A stretch of DNA of 11,518 nucleotides from G963669175 sp964648415 (lineage in GTDB: Bacteria; Electryoneota; Electryoneia; Electryoneales; Electryoneaceae): NCBI GenBank assembly GCA_964648415.1, contig CAZYOC010000137.1:1-11518 (forward strand). Direction: 5' to 3'. Every line of letters begins with the position of its first letter. Position 1 is the first letter of the stretch. The position numbers and the translations under genes are program-made. Positions 1-6,478 of the stretch are shown here, piece after piece. The notes below the pieces were generated by a model. It was given only the letters and a program-made list of their open reading frames with translations. It did no database searches and was not told the DNA's origin.

Positions 1-1188
1 AAAATCACAGGAATCAAGAATCACATTACAGCCGCTGTTGGATTCGACGGCGCCGCGGTAGTTCTGGTAGTTTTGCCACCTGTAATTGTTCGAGAAGTAG
101 TTGTGTGATCCTGTGACCAGCGCATCCCAGAGGTTATACAAGACGGTTCCCAAGGCGGAGGATATGAGGCCCGAGTTGTCCAGAAAGATGTTTCTCGATA
201 CGATACAGGTATCGCCGATCGCCAGCCCGCCTCCGCGACGCTCTGCCACATTGTCGAAAAAGGTGTTGTTGGCGATGATGTTGTAAGTATTATGGTTTGA
301 ATAGCCGTACGCAAACTGGATGAGGCCACCACCCTCATATCGGGATCCGTTCCTGGAAAACAAGTTATTAAGGATGAATGCACTATCAGGTACACAAAGA
401 GTCATACCGCCGCCCCAATCGAGAGCATGATTGTTGATCACTTGATTGTTATGAAAGTGGATATAGGTTCCATGATAGACAAGCAAGGCTCCAGCATCCG
501 CGCCAGCGCTGCTGTTCAAAAAGATATTATTAGATATAGTCGAACTACTATTCCAAAAACGTGCTGATCCACTAGATCCATTTATTGTGTCCATCGATGT
601 GTTATTTATAAATATATTATTTATGACTTCATATATGCCCTCGCAAAAATTAACGCCACCGACAGCATTTAGAGACATATTATTAGTAATAATATTACAT
701 TCTATAGCGCCATTTGAATATTCAAATTTGCCGGCACCTCTATAACTGGCTAAATTATCTCTTATTATATTGTGATCAAATCTAAAATCACTGACATAAC
801 TAATTAGGAATCCACCGGTAGTATAAGGAGATAACATTTCACCGTCACAAAGAGTCAGTCCCGAAATGCGCACTTCACCAACAGGCATATTCTCGACCGT
901 TAGTGGTCTGATGCCCTCACCACCATGAATCGAGGTCAAGAGAATATCCAGTGTGTCATTTGTGAGGATGTAATTGCTCGCCAGCGTTAAATGATGTTCG
1001 TTTATCAGAACAGGGCCTTCGTATTGGCCTCTTCCTATCAGCACTGTGTCGCCCGGACTGGATTGATTGATCGCATTCTGTATGGTGTTGTAGTCCCCCG
1101 GAACACGTAGAATTGAAGACAGGCTATTATTCGTTATCAGTAATGCAAAAAACACAACTTTGAGTAAAAGGTGTGTAGATCGACACAT
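1..1188 (-). CDS. Secreted right-handed beta-helix repeat protein, N-terminal part (3' end beyond window)
   Basis: An ATG at 1188 opens a frame that stays open for 396 codons to the first base of the window, so the C-terminus is missing. The start has a GGAGG four bases upstream. Residues 1-25 look like a signal peptide (basic start, hydrophobic core LLLKVVFFALLI, small residues near 24). Residues 28-56 carry the entry motif of many parallel beta-helix proteins, VPGDYNTIQNAI followed by SPGDTVLIGRGQY. From about residue 135 on, Asn-rich rungs of the type N-N-x-F-x-x-N recur at intervals of roughly 25-30 residues (NNIFINN near 190, NNIFLNS near 220, NNLFSRN near 274, NNTFFDN near 307, RNIFLDN near 333), often followed by a GGG turn. 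This is the PbH1 pattern of exported carbohydrate-binding, lyase-like or surface proteins. No catalytic residues can be assigned, and a C-terminal sorting domain would lie outside the window. The gene is visibly AT-rich, most strongly at 520-800, compared with the cluster at 1899-8701. The fold is well supported; the function is unknown. Confidence 0.85.
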   Translation of the reverse strand, partial: MCRSTHLLLKVVFFALLITNNSLSSILRVPGDYNTIQNAINQSSPGDTVLIGRGQYEGPVLINEHHLTLASNYILTNDTLDILLTSIHGGEGIRPLTVENMPVGEVRISGLTLCDGEMLSPYTTGGFLISYVSDFRFDHNIIRDNLASYRGAGKFEYSNGAIECNIITNNMSLNAVGGVNFCEGIYEVINNIFINNTSMDTINGSSGSARFWNSSSTISNNIFLNSSAGADAGALLVYHGTYIHFHNNQVINNHALDWGGGMTLCVPDSAFILNNLFSRNGSRYEGGGLIQFAYGYSNHNTYNIIANNTFFDNVAERRGGGLAIGDTCIVSRNIFLDNSGLISSALGTVLYNLWDALVTGSHNYFSNNYRWQNYQNYRGAVESNSGCNVILDSCDF

Positions 1189-1201
1189 GATTCCTCCATA
1201 G

Positions 1202-1242
1202 AAAAAGCGCCAGATGACCTGCCACCACAGCAGGTCATCTGG
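1202..1242 (-). terminator. Intrinsic terminator or attenuator after the 1268-1684 gene
   Basis: A perfect 13-bp inverted repeat (1210-1222 with 1230-1242, 7-nt loop) lies 25 bases past the stop codon of the minus-strand gene 1268-1684. On the minus strand it is followed after 3 nt by TTTTT (1206-1202). The next minus-strand gene's ribosome-binding site begins only a few bases further on, so the hairpin sits directly between the two genes. It could end transcription or allow partial read-through. Confidence 0.75.
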
Positions 1243-1267
1243 TGGGAATGGGAAACCCGGACTTTTC

Positions 1268-1684
1268 TCAATTGTTCGGGTCCTGGAACTTGAAATAAGC
1301 CTCCCCCGTCAAAATGGCTTCCTGGCCGGGTTCTACGAGTGCATGGTGGACTACGTTGCGGATGGCGGTTCCCGTGTCCCAGGGCACATCATCAATGTCG
1401 GCTTCTTGCGAGACATCATATGCTCGCACAGTATGAACAGCGTCGAAGTCGGGTCCAATGACCTGGACACGCGTAAATGCTTCTACCGCGTCCTGATCAC
1501 CCGACAAGCCGTACGTGTCGATTAAACTCAAACAATCTGTACCGCTGTTGGACATGGTCGGGTTGTCGGTGACGCTTTCACCACGTTCGAGGTAGGCCGT
1601 GAACGAGTACCAGGCGAAAGACGAGGTGGACAGGAGCATACCGGCCAGTACGACCAGCGTGACGATGAGAAGTGATCGCTTCAT
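1268..1684 (-). CDS. Small secreted protein of unknown function (138 aa)
   Basis: The start is set at the ATG at 1684 rather than an in-frame upstream ATG, because AAGGAGGT sits five bases before it and the protein then begins with a classic signal peptide: MKRSLLIV, a hydrophobic core to about residue 18, then a likely signal peptidase I site after SSFA (residue 24). The mature part is about 114 residues, acidic, with a single cysteine (in DCLSLID) and therefore no intramolecular disulphide. It ends in DPNN. No family is recognised. It has no second membrane segment and no lipobox, so it is probably periplasmic or released. A hairpin lies in the leader (1712-1728) and a terminator follows the gene (1202-1242), so it may be an independent transcript. 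Its partner, if any, would be the beta-helix protein encoded directly downstream, but nothing in the sequence shows a shared function. Confidence 0.75.
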   Translation of the reverse strand: MKRSLLIVTLVVLAGMLLSTSSFAWYSFTAYLERGESVTDNPTMSNSGTDCLSLIDTYGLSGDQDAVEAFTRVQVIGPDFDAVHTVRAYDVSQEADIDDVPWDTGTAIRNVVHHALVEPGQEAILTGEAYFKFQDPNN

Positions 1685-1711
1685 GGCGACCTCCTTGAAT
1701 TGGGATTGATG

Positions 1712-1728
1712 CCCCGGCATCTCCGGGG
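1712..1728 (-). promoter_or_regulatory. GC-rich hairpin in the leader of the small secreted protein gene
   Basis: CCCCGG and CCGGGG form a 6-bp perfect stem with a 5-nt loop, 28 bases upstream of the ATG at 1684 and just before the Shine-Dalgarno. There is no T-tract on either strand, so it is not an intrinsic terminator. It may stabilise the leader or affect translation. Further upstream, a run of eleven A on the minus strand (1768-1758) lies behind a TTGACT (1782-1777) that could be a -35 element, but no convincing -10 sits at the right distance. Confidence 0.3.
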
Positions 1729-1898
1729 TGGTTGAACGGTAACATTGAGTAAGCTAATTTTTTTTTTTGCACTTCGAGTCAAGACTAAAAGGTAAAATAA
1801 TGAAGAAATCCGGCCAGCGCATCTCCCCGCATACAAATAAGCTAAAATCGCAACGAACTGAGATGCCTACTCCCCTTATCGCAAGACTTTCCGGCCTT

Positions 1899-2330
1899 CT
1901 ACCACCCATGTTTCTTCATGATGGAACTCAGGGTGTCTTCCATGCGTTTTTCGGTCAGGTTGCGGGCGGTGGATTTGGCCTCGCTCAGGCGTTCGATGAG
2001 CACATTCATGTCCGGCGGTTTCTCCAGGAACTCCATGGCGCCGGATTTCATGGCCTCCACGCTCTTGTCCAGGGTGCCGTGGCCGGTCAGCAGGATCACC
2101 TGCAGGTCGGGGTTGAGCCGCAGCATGCGTTTCAGCGTGTCGATGCCGTCCATGCCGGGCATCTGCAGATCCAGCACCACGGCGTCGAAGGTTTGTTCGT
2201 TCGCCAGCTCGAGGGCGTCGGGGCCGTTGTCCGCCACCTCCACCAGCATGCCGCGGGTCTCCAGCCGTTCTGCCAGGACTTCCGTGAACTCTTTCTCGTC
2301 GTCGACAAGCAACACTCGAATCGGGGTCAT
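1899..2330 (-). CDS. Single-domain response regulator (CheY-like receiver), last gene of the phosphorelay cluster
   Basis: The 143-aa protein is one REC domain, about residues 4-120, with every key residue present: acidic pair D10-D11, phospho-acceptor D54 (in VVLDLQMPGMDG), T82 (LLTGHG) and K104 before P105-P106. No DNA-binding, GGDEF, AAA or other output domain follows. There is only a charged, probably helical tail of about 23 residues (SEAKSTARNLTEKRM..). Such free receivers act by protein contact or as phosphorelay intermediates. The ATG at 2330 has GAGGAGG eight bases upstream. It lies 43 bases after the DHp-type protein (2374-3063) on the same strand and is the obvious candidate to receive phosphate from it. 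The sequence closely resembles the other two receivers of the cluster, which suggests duplication. No clear terminator is visible downstream in 1769-1898. Confidence 0.93.
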   Translation of the reverse strand: MTPIRVLLVDDEKEFTEVLAERLETRGMLVEVADNGPDALELANEQTFDAVVLDLQMPGMDGIDTLKRMLRLNPDLQVILLTGHGTLDKSVEAMKSGAMEFLEKPPDMNVLIERLSEAKSTARNLTEKRMEDTLSSIMKKHGW

Positions 2331-2373
2331 GTATGGGTCCTCCTCGTACAGTCGTGGTCGTTTCTACAATATA

Positions 2374-3063
2374 CTACGGTTTCGGCAGGGAGAGAGGGAA
2401 CAGGCAGCGGCGGGTTTCACTTTTTCCCGTCTCGATCTCTCTCTGCAGGGTGGCGCCGATGACATCCGCCAGCGGTGCGGCGCGGCCCAGCCAGTTGTCC
2501 TCGGGTTCGTCCTCCTTCGGTTTTGTGCTCACCGGGAAGGTGACCTCCACCGCTGGCAGGTCGCCGACCAGCAGCGTCCGGATCCACACTTCCGCTTCGT
2601 TGTCCGTGACCGCGAAGGCGTGCCGCAGCAGGTAGTACACCACCTGTTGCGTAAGGAAGGGCGATCCCTCCAGCTTCAGTTCGCCCTCTTGCCACTCCCG
2701 CAGCAGGGTGACACGGTTCAGGTCGGCGAACCGGTCGCAGATGCCCGCAAGGTTCTCCATCACCACGTTGAGGTCGAACTCCAGCACCGGCTCATCCACG
2801 CTGTGGGCGAACTTGTTCAGCCGGCGGATGATGTATACCCCGCGGCTGGTCTGGAACTGGATCTTCTCCTGCACTCGTTTTAACTGTTCCGGTTTGACGG
2901 GGAAGCCCTGTTCAGCGGCGGCGAGGTGGTCCTCCAGCAGCCCGGCCACCTGGTCGATGATGGAGATGACGTTGTTCATCTCATGGGAGATCGACGCGGT
3001 GATGCGGCCGAAGAACTCCAGATCGTCGCACGGAGTCTTTTCCCTGAGTTTTTCGCGGCTCAC
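2374..3063 (-). CDS. Histidine-kinase-like DHp protein with decayed ATPase domain; possible phosphotransferase (Spo0B/ChpT-like)
   Basis: The 229-aa protein has no membrane segment or sensor. Residues 15-90 form a HisKA-like helical pair with an intact H-box, SISHEMNNVISII, where H27 is the phospho-acceptor and the following E and N match the phosphatase/transfer motif of canonical kinases. Residues 95-225 align in outline with a HATPase_c domain, but the N-box is altered (YYLLRHAFAV, with the metal-binding Asn position held by H) and the DxGxG and GxGxGL boxes are absent, so ATP binding is unlikely. This architecture and length match Bacillus Spo0B and Caulobacter ChpT in principle: dimeric DHp phosphotransferases descended from kinases. 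Its ATG overlaps the stop of the upstream receiver by 4 bp (3060-3063), implying translational coupling, and another receiver follows. The alternative is a dedicated phosphatase or dimerisation adaptor. That it is a degenerate kinase is well supported; phosphotransfer is inferred. Confidence 0.85.
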   Translation of the reverse strand: MSREKLREKTPCDDLEFFGRITASISHEMNNVISIIDQVAGLLEDHLAAAEQGFPVKPEQLKRVQEKIQFQTSRGVYIIRRLNKFAHSVDEPVLEFDLNVVMENLAGICDRFADLNRVTLLREWQEGELKLEGSPFLTQQVVYYLLRHAFAVTDNEAEVWIRTLLVGDLPAVEVTFPVSTKPKEDEPEDNWLGRAAPLADVIGATLQREIETGKSETRRCLFPLSLPKP

Positions 3064-3449
3064 GTGTTTCCCCCCTCGGCCTTGCCCGCAAGCGCTCGTT
3101 GGATCGCCTGCATCAGTTGGTTGATGTTAAATGGTTTCATGAGGATCTCGAACACTCCGGGGATGTTTCTGGTAATGTCCTCCTGCTCGGTGCGGCCGTG
3201 GCCGGTGATAAGCAGAATCTTGGTCGCCGGGTAGCGTTTCCGGACGATTTCGATCACCTCCGGTCCGCTGAGGCCGGGCATTTTCAGGTCCGCCACGACC
3301 ACATCGTAAGCAATATCCCTCATGCGCTCGAGCGCGTCGTGACCGCTGGTCACTGCATCGGCGCACATCCCGCGTATCTCCAGCCGTTCCACCAGCGTGG
3401 AGATCAGCTCGATTTCATCGTCAATCAATAGAACGCGACAGGTTGCCAT
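3060..3449 (-). CDS. Single-domain response regulator (Spo0F/CheY-like receiver)
   Basis: The 129-aa protein is a lone REC domain with D10-D11, phospho-acceptor D54 (VVVADLKMPGLSG), T82 (LLITGHG) and K105-P106 all present. After the domain there are only about 12 residues, so there is no output module. The start codon lies three bases after the stop of the sensor kinase, with GGAG six bases before the ATG. The end overlaps the start of the DHp-type protein by 4 bp. Being sandwiched and coupled between a full kinase and an ATPase-dead DHp protein is the position expected for a phosphorelay intermediate such as Spo0F. The beta4-alpha4-beta5 part (GRTEQEDITRNIPGVFEILM) differs from the other two receivers, which share a typical '..GA.. 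[EY]xL.KP' pattern, so this one may use a different partner surface. Confidence 0.93.
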   Translation of the reverse strand: MATCRVLLIDDEIELISTLVERLEIRGMCADAVTSGHDALERMRDIAYDVVVADLKMPGLSGPEVIEIVRKRYPATKILLITGHGRTEQEDITRNIPGVFEILMKPFNINQLMQAIQRALAGKAEGGNT

Positions 3450-3452
3450 GAG

Positions 3453-5180
3453 CTACTCCGAAGCCGGTTCATGTTTCAGAGGCAGCGTCACATGAAACGC
3501 CGTTCCCTCTCCCAACGTACTTTCCACATTGATGTCGCCGCTCAATTTCTGTACCAGCCCATAGGTAATGGATAGCCCCAGTCCCGTGCCGAAGTCGCCT
3601 TTTGTGGAGAAGAACGGTTCAAAGATGTGGCTCAGGTTTTCTTCCGATATCCCGACGCCGTTATCCTTTATGGTCACTCTCACCTTCTGGTGGTTCATCG
3701 GCTGGATGGCGAGGTTGATCTTGCCGCCGTTTTTCACCGCGGCGAAGGCGTTGTTCAGGATGTTGAGGAACACCTGCTGCAGCTGGCCCTTGTCGCTCTC
3801 GACGGGCGGCGTACCGGCGTCGTAATCACGATAGATCCGGATGTTGCGGTGAGTCGCTTCTTTCTCCAGGAAGCCCACCACTTCATTCAGCAGCACACCC
3901 AGCTCGATCAGCTCCCGCTTGGTCTGCATCTTTCGGGTGAAGCCCAGGAGGCGGTGGGTTACTCCACTGCACCGCTCCACCGACTTGATGATGGTATGCA
4001 GCGCCTTGAGGGATTTCTCCTTGTGCGGGAACTCGTCCGCCATACCGGCGTAGTCGATCAGCAGCCCGGCCTTTTCGTTGATGATGGCCAGCGGGTTGTT
4101 GATCTCGTGGGCCACACTCGCCGACAGCCGCCCGATGGTGGCCATCTTGTTGGTATATTCCACATTGAGCAGCAACTGAGTGCGGTGCTGGTCGGCCGCC
4201 CGGACCGTATGCACCATCTTGGTCACACTCCACAGCACCACGATCACGATCAACACGGTGGAGATAAAGAGAAACAGGATCAGGTCGGATTGCTGGCTGA
4301 GCCAGTTGGTGAACAGGTTGGGCCGCCGTTTCGTGATCATCAGGATGAACGGCGTGTTCTCGATGTAGCTGTACCCCAGGTAACCGGAGAGAGTCTGGTC
4401 GTTGACCTTTTCCACCACCTCCGCGGTGGGGGAGTACCCCGGAATGGGACAGGTGACCGGCTCGAGCAGTTTTCCATGGGAACGGGAGGGCGTTTGCAGG
4501 GTACCTTCCCGGTTGACAATGAAGATGTCGTCGGATTGCTCCATGTTGGGGATGAAGATCAGCCGGTTGAGCGACTCCATGTCCACCGTGGCGCGCAGGA
4601 CATAGAAATCACGGTCGGTGGTTTCATTGCGTACGGAAATGACGAAATGGGGGAAGTGACGGTGTCCCATGAAGACGTCACTGACATGGAAGCCGCGCAT
4701 GACCACTTCATGGAATGAGTTCTGGTCGGAATAGTCCACGCCCTTGAGGTCGTACGGGCCGACGTAGGCGACCTGGACGCCGTCGCTGCGGATCACCCCC
4801 AGGTCCACGTAGCCCCCGAAGGCGCTGCGCAGGTTCCGAAACGTGGTGGACAAGGCCGGTTCGCTGACCAGCTCTTCAAACGGGTGTTCCTTGACGGTGA
4901 ACTTCAGTGCGGCGAGACGCTCTTCGATGACGAATTGCAGCGAACGGGAGATGTTGAACAGGTTGCGCGAGATGTCGTAACGCAGCTCGGTCTGCATGTT
5001 TTTGCGGAACATGAAATAGTTCACACCGGCCAGGATGAACAAGGGGACAAGAGCGACAAACAGAGTGAGGAGTACGGAGTACCACCAGAGCCGGCGGTAG
5101 CGTTTCAGGTCCTCGGTCTTGTCCGCCGACTTGAGGTAACGCCTCGGAAAGAACATCTGTTTGAAAAACTCCATCTGCAT
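3453..5180 (-). CDS. Membrane sensor histidine kinase with Cache-type extracytoplasmic domain
   Basis: The 575-aa protein has TM1 at about 33-57, an extracytoplasmic domain at about 60-298, TM2 at about 299-319, a HisKA domain at about 343-415 and a HATPase_c domain at about 460-568. The catalytic parts are complete: H358 in VAHEINNPLAI, N-box around N473-N477 (NILNNAF), G1 box DNGVG (506-510), F-box EPFFSTK (521-527) and G2 box GTGLGLS (531-537). The sensor part has dCache-like wording (VAYVGPYDLKGVDYS, 138-151; HVSDVFMGHRHFPHFVISV, 165-183), a fold that binds small ligands outside the membrane. The ligand cannot be read from sequence. No HAMP or PAS domain is evident between TM2 and the H-box. 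The start at 5180 has only a distant GGGGG as ribosome-binding site; the ATG two codons later is an alternative. The gene lies 26 bases after the kinase-like/receiver fusion and 3 bases before the free receiver, its likely substrate. Confidence 0.95.
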   Translation of the reverse strand: MQMEFFKQMFFPRRYLKSADKTEDLKRYRRLWWYSVLLTLFVALVPLFILAGVNYFMFRKNMQTELRYDISRNLFNISRSLQFVIEERLAALKFTVKEHPFEELVSEPALSTTFRNLRSAFGGYVDLGVIRSDGVQVAYVGPYDLKGVDYSDQNSFHEVVMRGFHVSDVFMGHRHFPHFVISVRNETTDRDFYVLRATVDMESLNRLIFIPNMEQSDDIFIVNREGTLQTPSRSHGKLLEPVTCPIPGYSPTAEVVEKVNDQTLSGYLGYSYIENTPFILMITKRRPNLFTNWLSQQSDLILFLFISTVLIVIVVLWSVTKMVHTVRAADQHRTQLLLNVEYTNKMATIGRLSASVAHEINNPLAIINEKAGLLIDYAGMADEFPHKEKSLKALHTIIKSVERCSGVTHRLLGFTRKMQTKRELIELGVLLNEVVGFLEKEATHRNIRIYRDYDAGTPPVESDKGQLQQVFLNILNNAFAAVKNGGKINLAIQPMNHQKVRVTIKDNGVGISEENLSHIFEPFFSTKGDFGTGLGLSITYGLVQKLSGDINVESTLGEGTAFHVTLPLKHEPASE

Positions 5181-5206
5181 GGGCGATAGTCCCCCGTTGG
5201 GTTCTC

Positions 5207-6424
5207 CTACGATTCCCGCTTTGCCTGGTTGATCTTCTCCTGCGCTTCTTTCATCTTCTTCGCCAGAATATCAATATTCACCGGTTTCTGCAGGTATGCG
5301 AACGCGCCCAGGTCGAGGGCGATATCGCGTTCACGATCGCTGCCGTGGCCCGTGAGAATAATCACCTCGATCTCCGGGTGCGACTTCTTCACCCGCCGCA
5401 GCACTTCGATCCCGTCGATGCCCGGCATCTTCAGGTCGAGCACCATCACTTCCGGCTCTTCTCGCTCGATGAAGTCCAGCGCCTGCTCGCCGTCGTACAC
5501 CACCGCCGACTCCAGGTTCCGCGTCAACAGCCGTTCGGACAGGGTATGCACGAACTCCTTTTCGTCATCCACCAACAGGACTCGTGAGGGGGCGGACAGT
5601 TCCGGCATGGGCATCAGCGAGGGCGGTGTGAAATGGGTGCCGGGACTGGAGCTGACGTCTTTGACACCTTCAACTCCGCGCGCGATTTCCGCAACCCGCT
5701 GCTTCTGGTGTTCCAGGCGATTAGTGTACTTGTCAAGGTAGACGTGCACCTTACCCTTTTCAGCCTTCACCGTAACCTCGAGTCCTTTTTCCGTCAACGC
5801 GATCTCCACCGCCGCGGCGAGGGCGAAGTCGGCCACCGCCTGCTTCGAGGCTTCCGTGCGCTTGAGCTCATCCACCGTCGCCGCCCGGCTGATGGACTCA
5901 ATAGCGTCGGGAACCGTGGTGGATTGCATCGCCAGCAGGATGTCGTACATGCTTTCTTCGTAGGGATCGTTATGGCGGATGTAATGGGTCCATTCCCCCC
6001 GGGCGTTGTCTTCGCGGTGAATCAGTTCCAGGCCTTTTTCAACGGCAATGCCTTTTTCTTTTGCAGCGAGCTGCGCCCGGTAATCGTTGTTCGCGATCAG
6101 GCACACCTTCAAGACGTGGGAAATGGTCAAGGGGACCAGGTGCGCCGCGTAACCGTGCAGGATCAGATCGTCCTCCTGCAGCAGGTCGGCCAGGGCGGCG
6201 CGGAGGTAGGCGATGGCTCGTTCGCGCTCGTTCTTCAGCTTGCCGAAGAAGGAGGGATCCTTGTACAACGCGCGCCGGAGTTTCTCTTCCGGCAGGGGAT
6301 AGGTCGACGCGGCTTTTGAGAAAAGCTCATCGTCGATCCGGCGGTAGCCCAGCTTTACAGCCACGCCCTCGGTTACATCCTCGCCGAAACAGAACGGTCC
6401 GCTGAAAACGGTTATCACGGCCAT
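5207..6424 (-). CDS. Cytidylate-kinase-like / BON / receiver fusion protein
   Basis: The 405-aa protein appears to have three parts. Residues 1-190 resemble the cytidylate-kinase-like family (Cytidylate_kin2, PF13189), with ITVFSGP at the start, VAVKLGYRRIDDELF, then LILHGYAAHLV, YRAQLAAKEKGI and a YDILLAM strand. Residues about 196-258 look like a BON domain, ending in VAEIARGVEGVKDV. A Pro/Ser-rich linker (260-279) leads to a REC domain (281-400) with D286-D287, phospho-acceptor D330 (VLDLKMPGIDG), T358 and K380-P381. The nucleotide-binding loop, usually GSGGRE in this family, reads F-C-F-G-E-D, and the usual G-R of the next core motif is G-Y (91-92). It may therefore bind but not phosphorylate a nucleotide, or serve as a scaffold. 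AAGGTG precedes the ATG at 6424. It lies between the SulP transporter (54 bases) and the sensor kinase (26 bases), so it is a plausible link between transport and signalling. Domain calls are by eye; REC is certain, the kinase-like part likely, BON moderately likely. Confidence 0.85.
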   Translation of the reverse strand: MAVITVFSGPFCFGEDVTEGVAVKLGYRRIDDELFSKAASTYPLPEEKLRRALYKDPSFFGKLKNERERAIAYLRAALADLLQEDDLILHGYAAHLVPLTISHVLKVCLIANNDYRAQLAAKEKGIAVEKGLELIHREDNARGEWTHYIRHNDPYEESMYDILLAMQSTTVPDAIESISRAATVDELKRTEASKQAVADFALAAAVEIALTEKGLEVTVKAEKGKVHVYLDKYTNRLEHQKQRVAEIARGVEGVKDVSSSPGTHFTPPSLMPMPELSAPSRVLLVDDEKEFVHTLSERLLTRNLESAVVYDGEQALDFIEREEPEVMVLDLKMPGIDGIEVLRRVKKSHPEIEVIILTGHGSDRERDIALDLGAFAYLQKPVNIDILAKKMKEAQEKINQAKRES

Positions 6425-6478
6425 GGTATCACCTTCGTCTGAACAGCGGCTGAAAGAAGTCAGCCGGAACTTATCACG

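Noticed and set aside
21..395. A 124-codon minus-strand frame inside the beta-helix gene
   Set aside because: It lies in another frame of the same strand as the 396-codon beta-helix frame, which has a signal peptide, the family entry motif and repeated rungs. The shorter frame has none of these.
1769..1898. Terminator for the minus-strand signalling cluster
   Set aside because: A 7-bp inverted repeat (GCATCTC / GAGATGC) exists but has a loop of over 30 bases and no T-tract. No convincing terminator was found.
1918..2883. A 321-codon plus-strand frame opposite the receiver and DHp genes
   Set aside because: It is antisense to two genes with full domain evidence, is rich in Arg/Ser and has no recognisable domain.
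3627..4718. A 363-codon plus-strand frame opposite the sensor kinase
   Set aside because: It is a His/Asp/Gln/Val-rich mirror of the kinase gene, as expected from GC-rich codon bias on the opposite strand.
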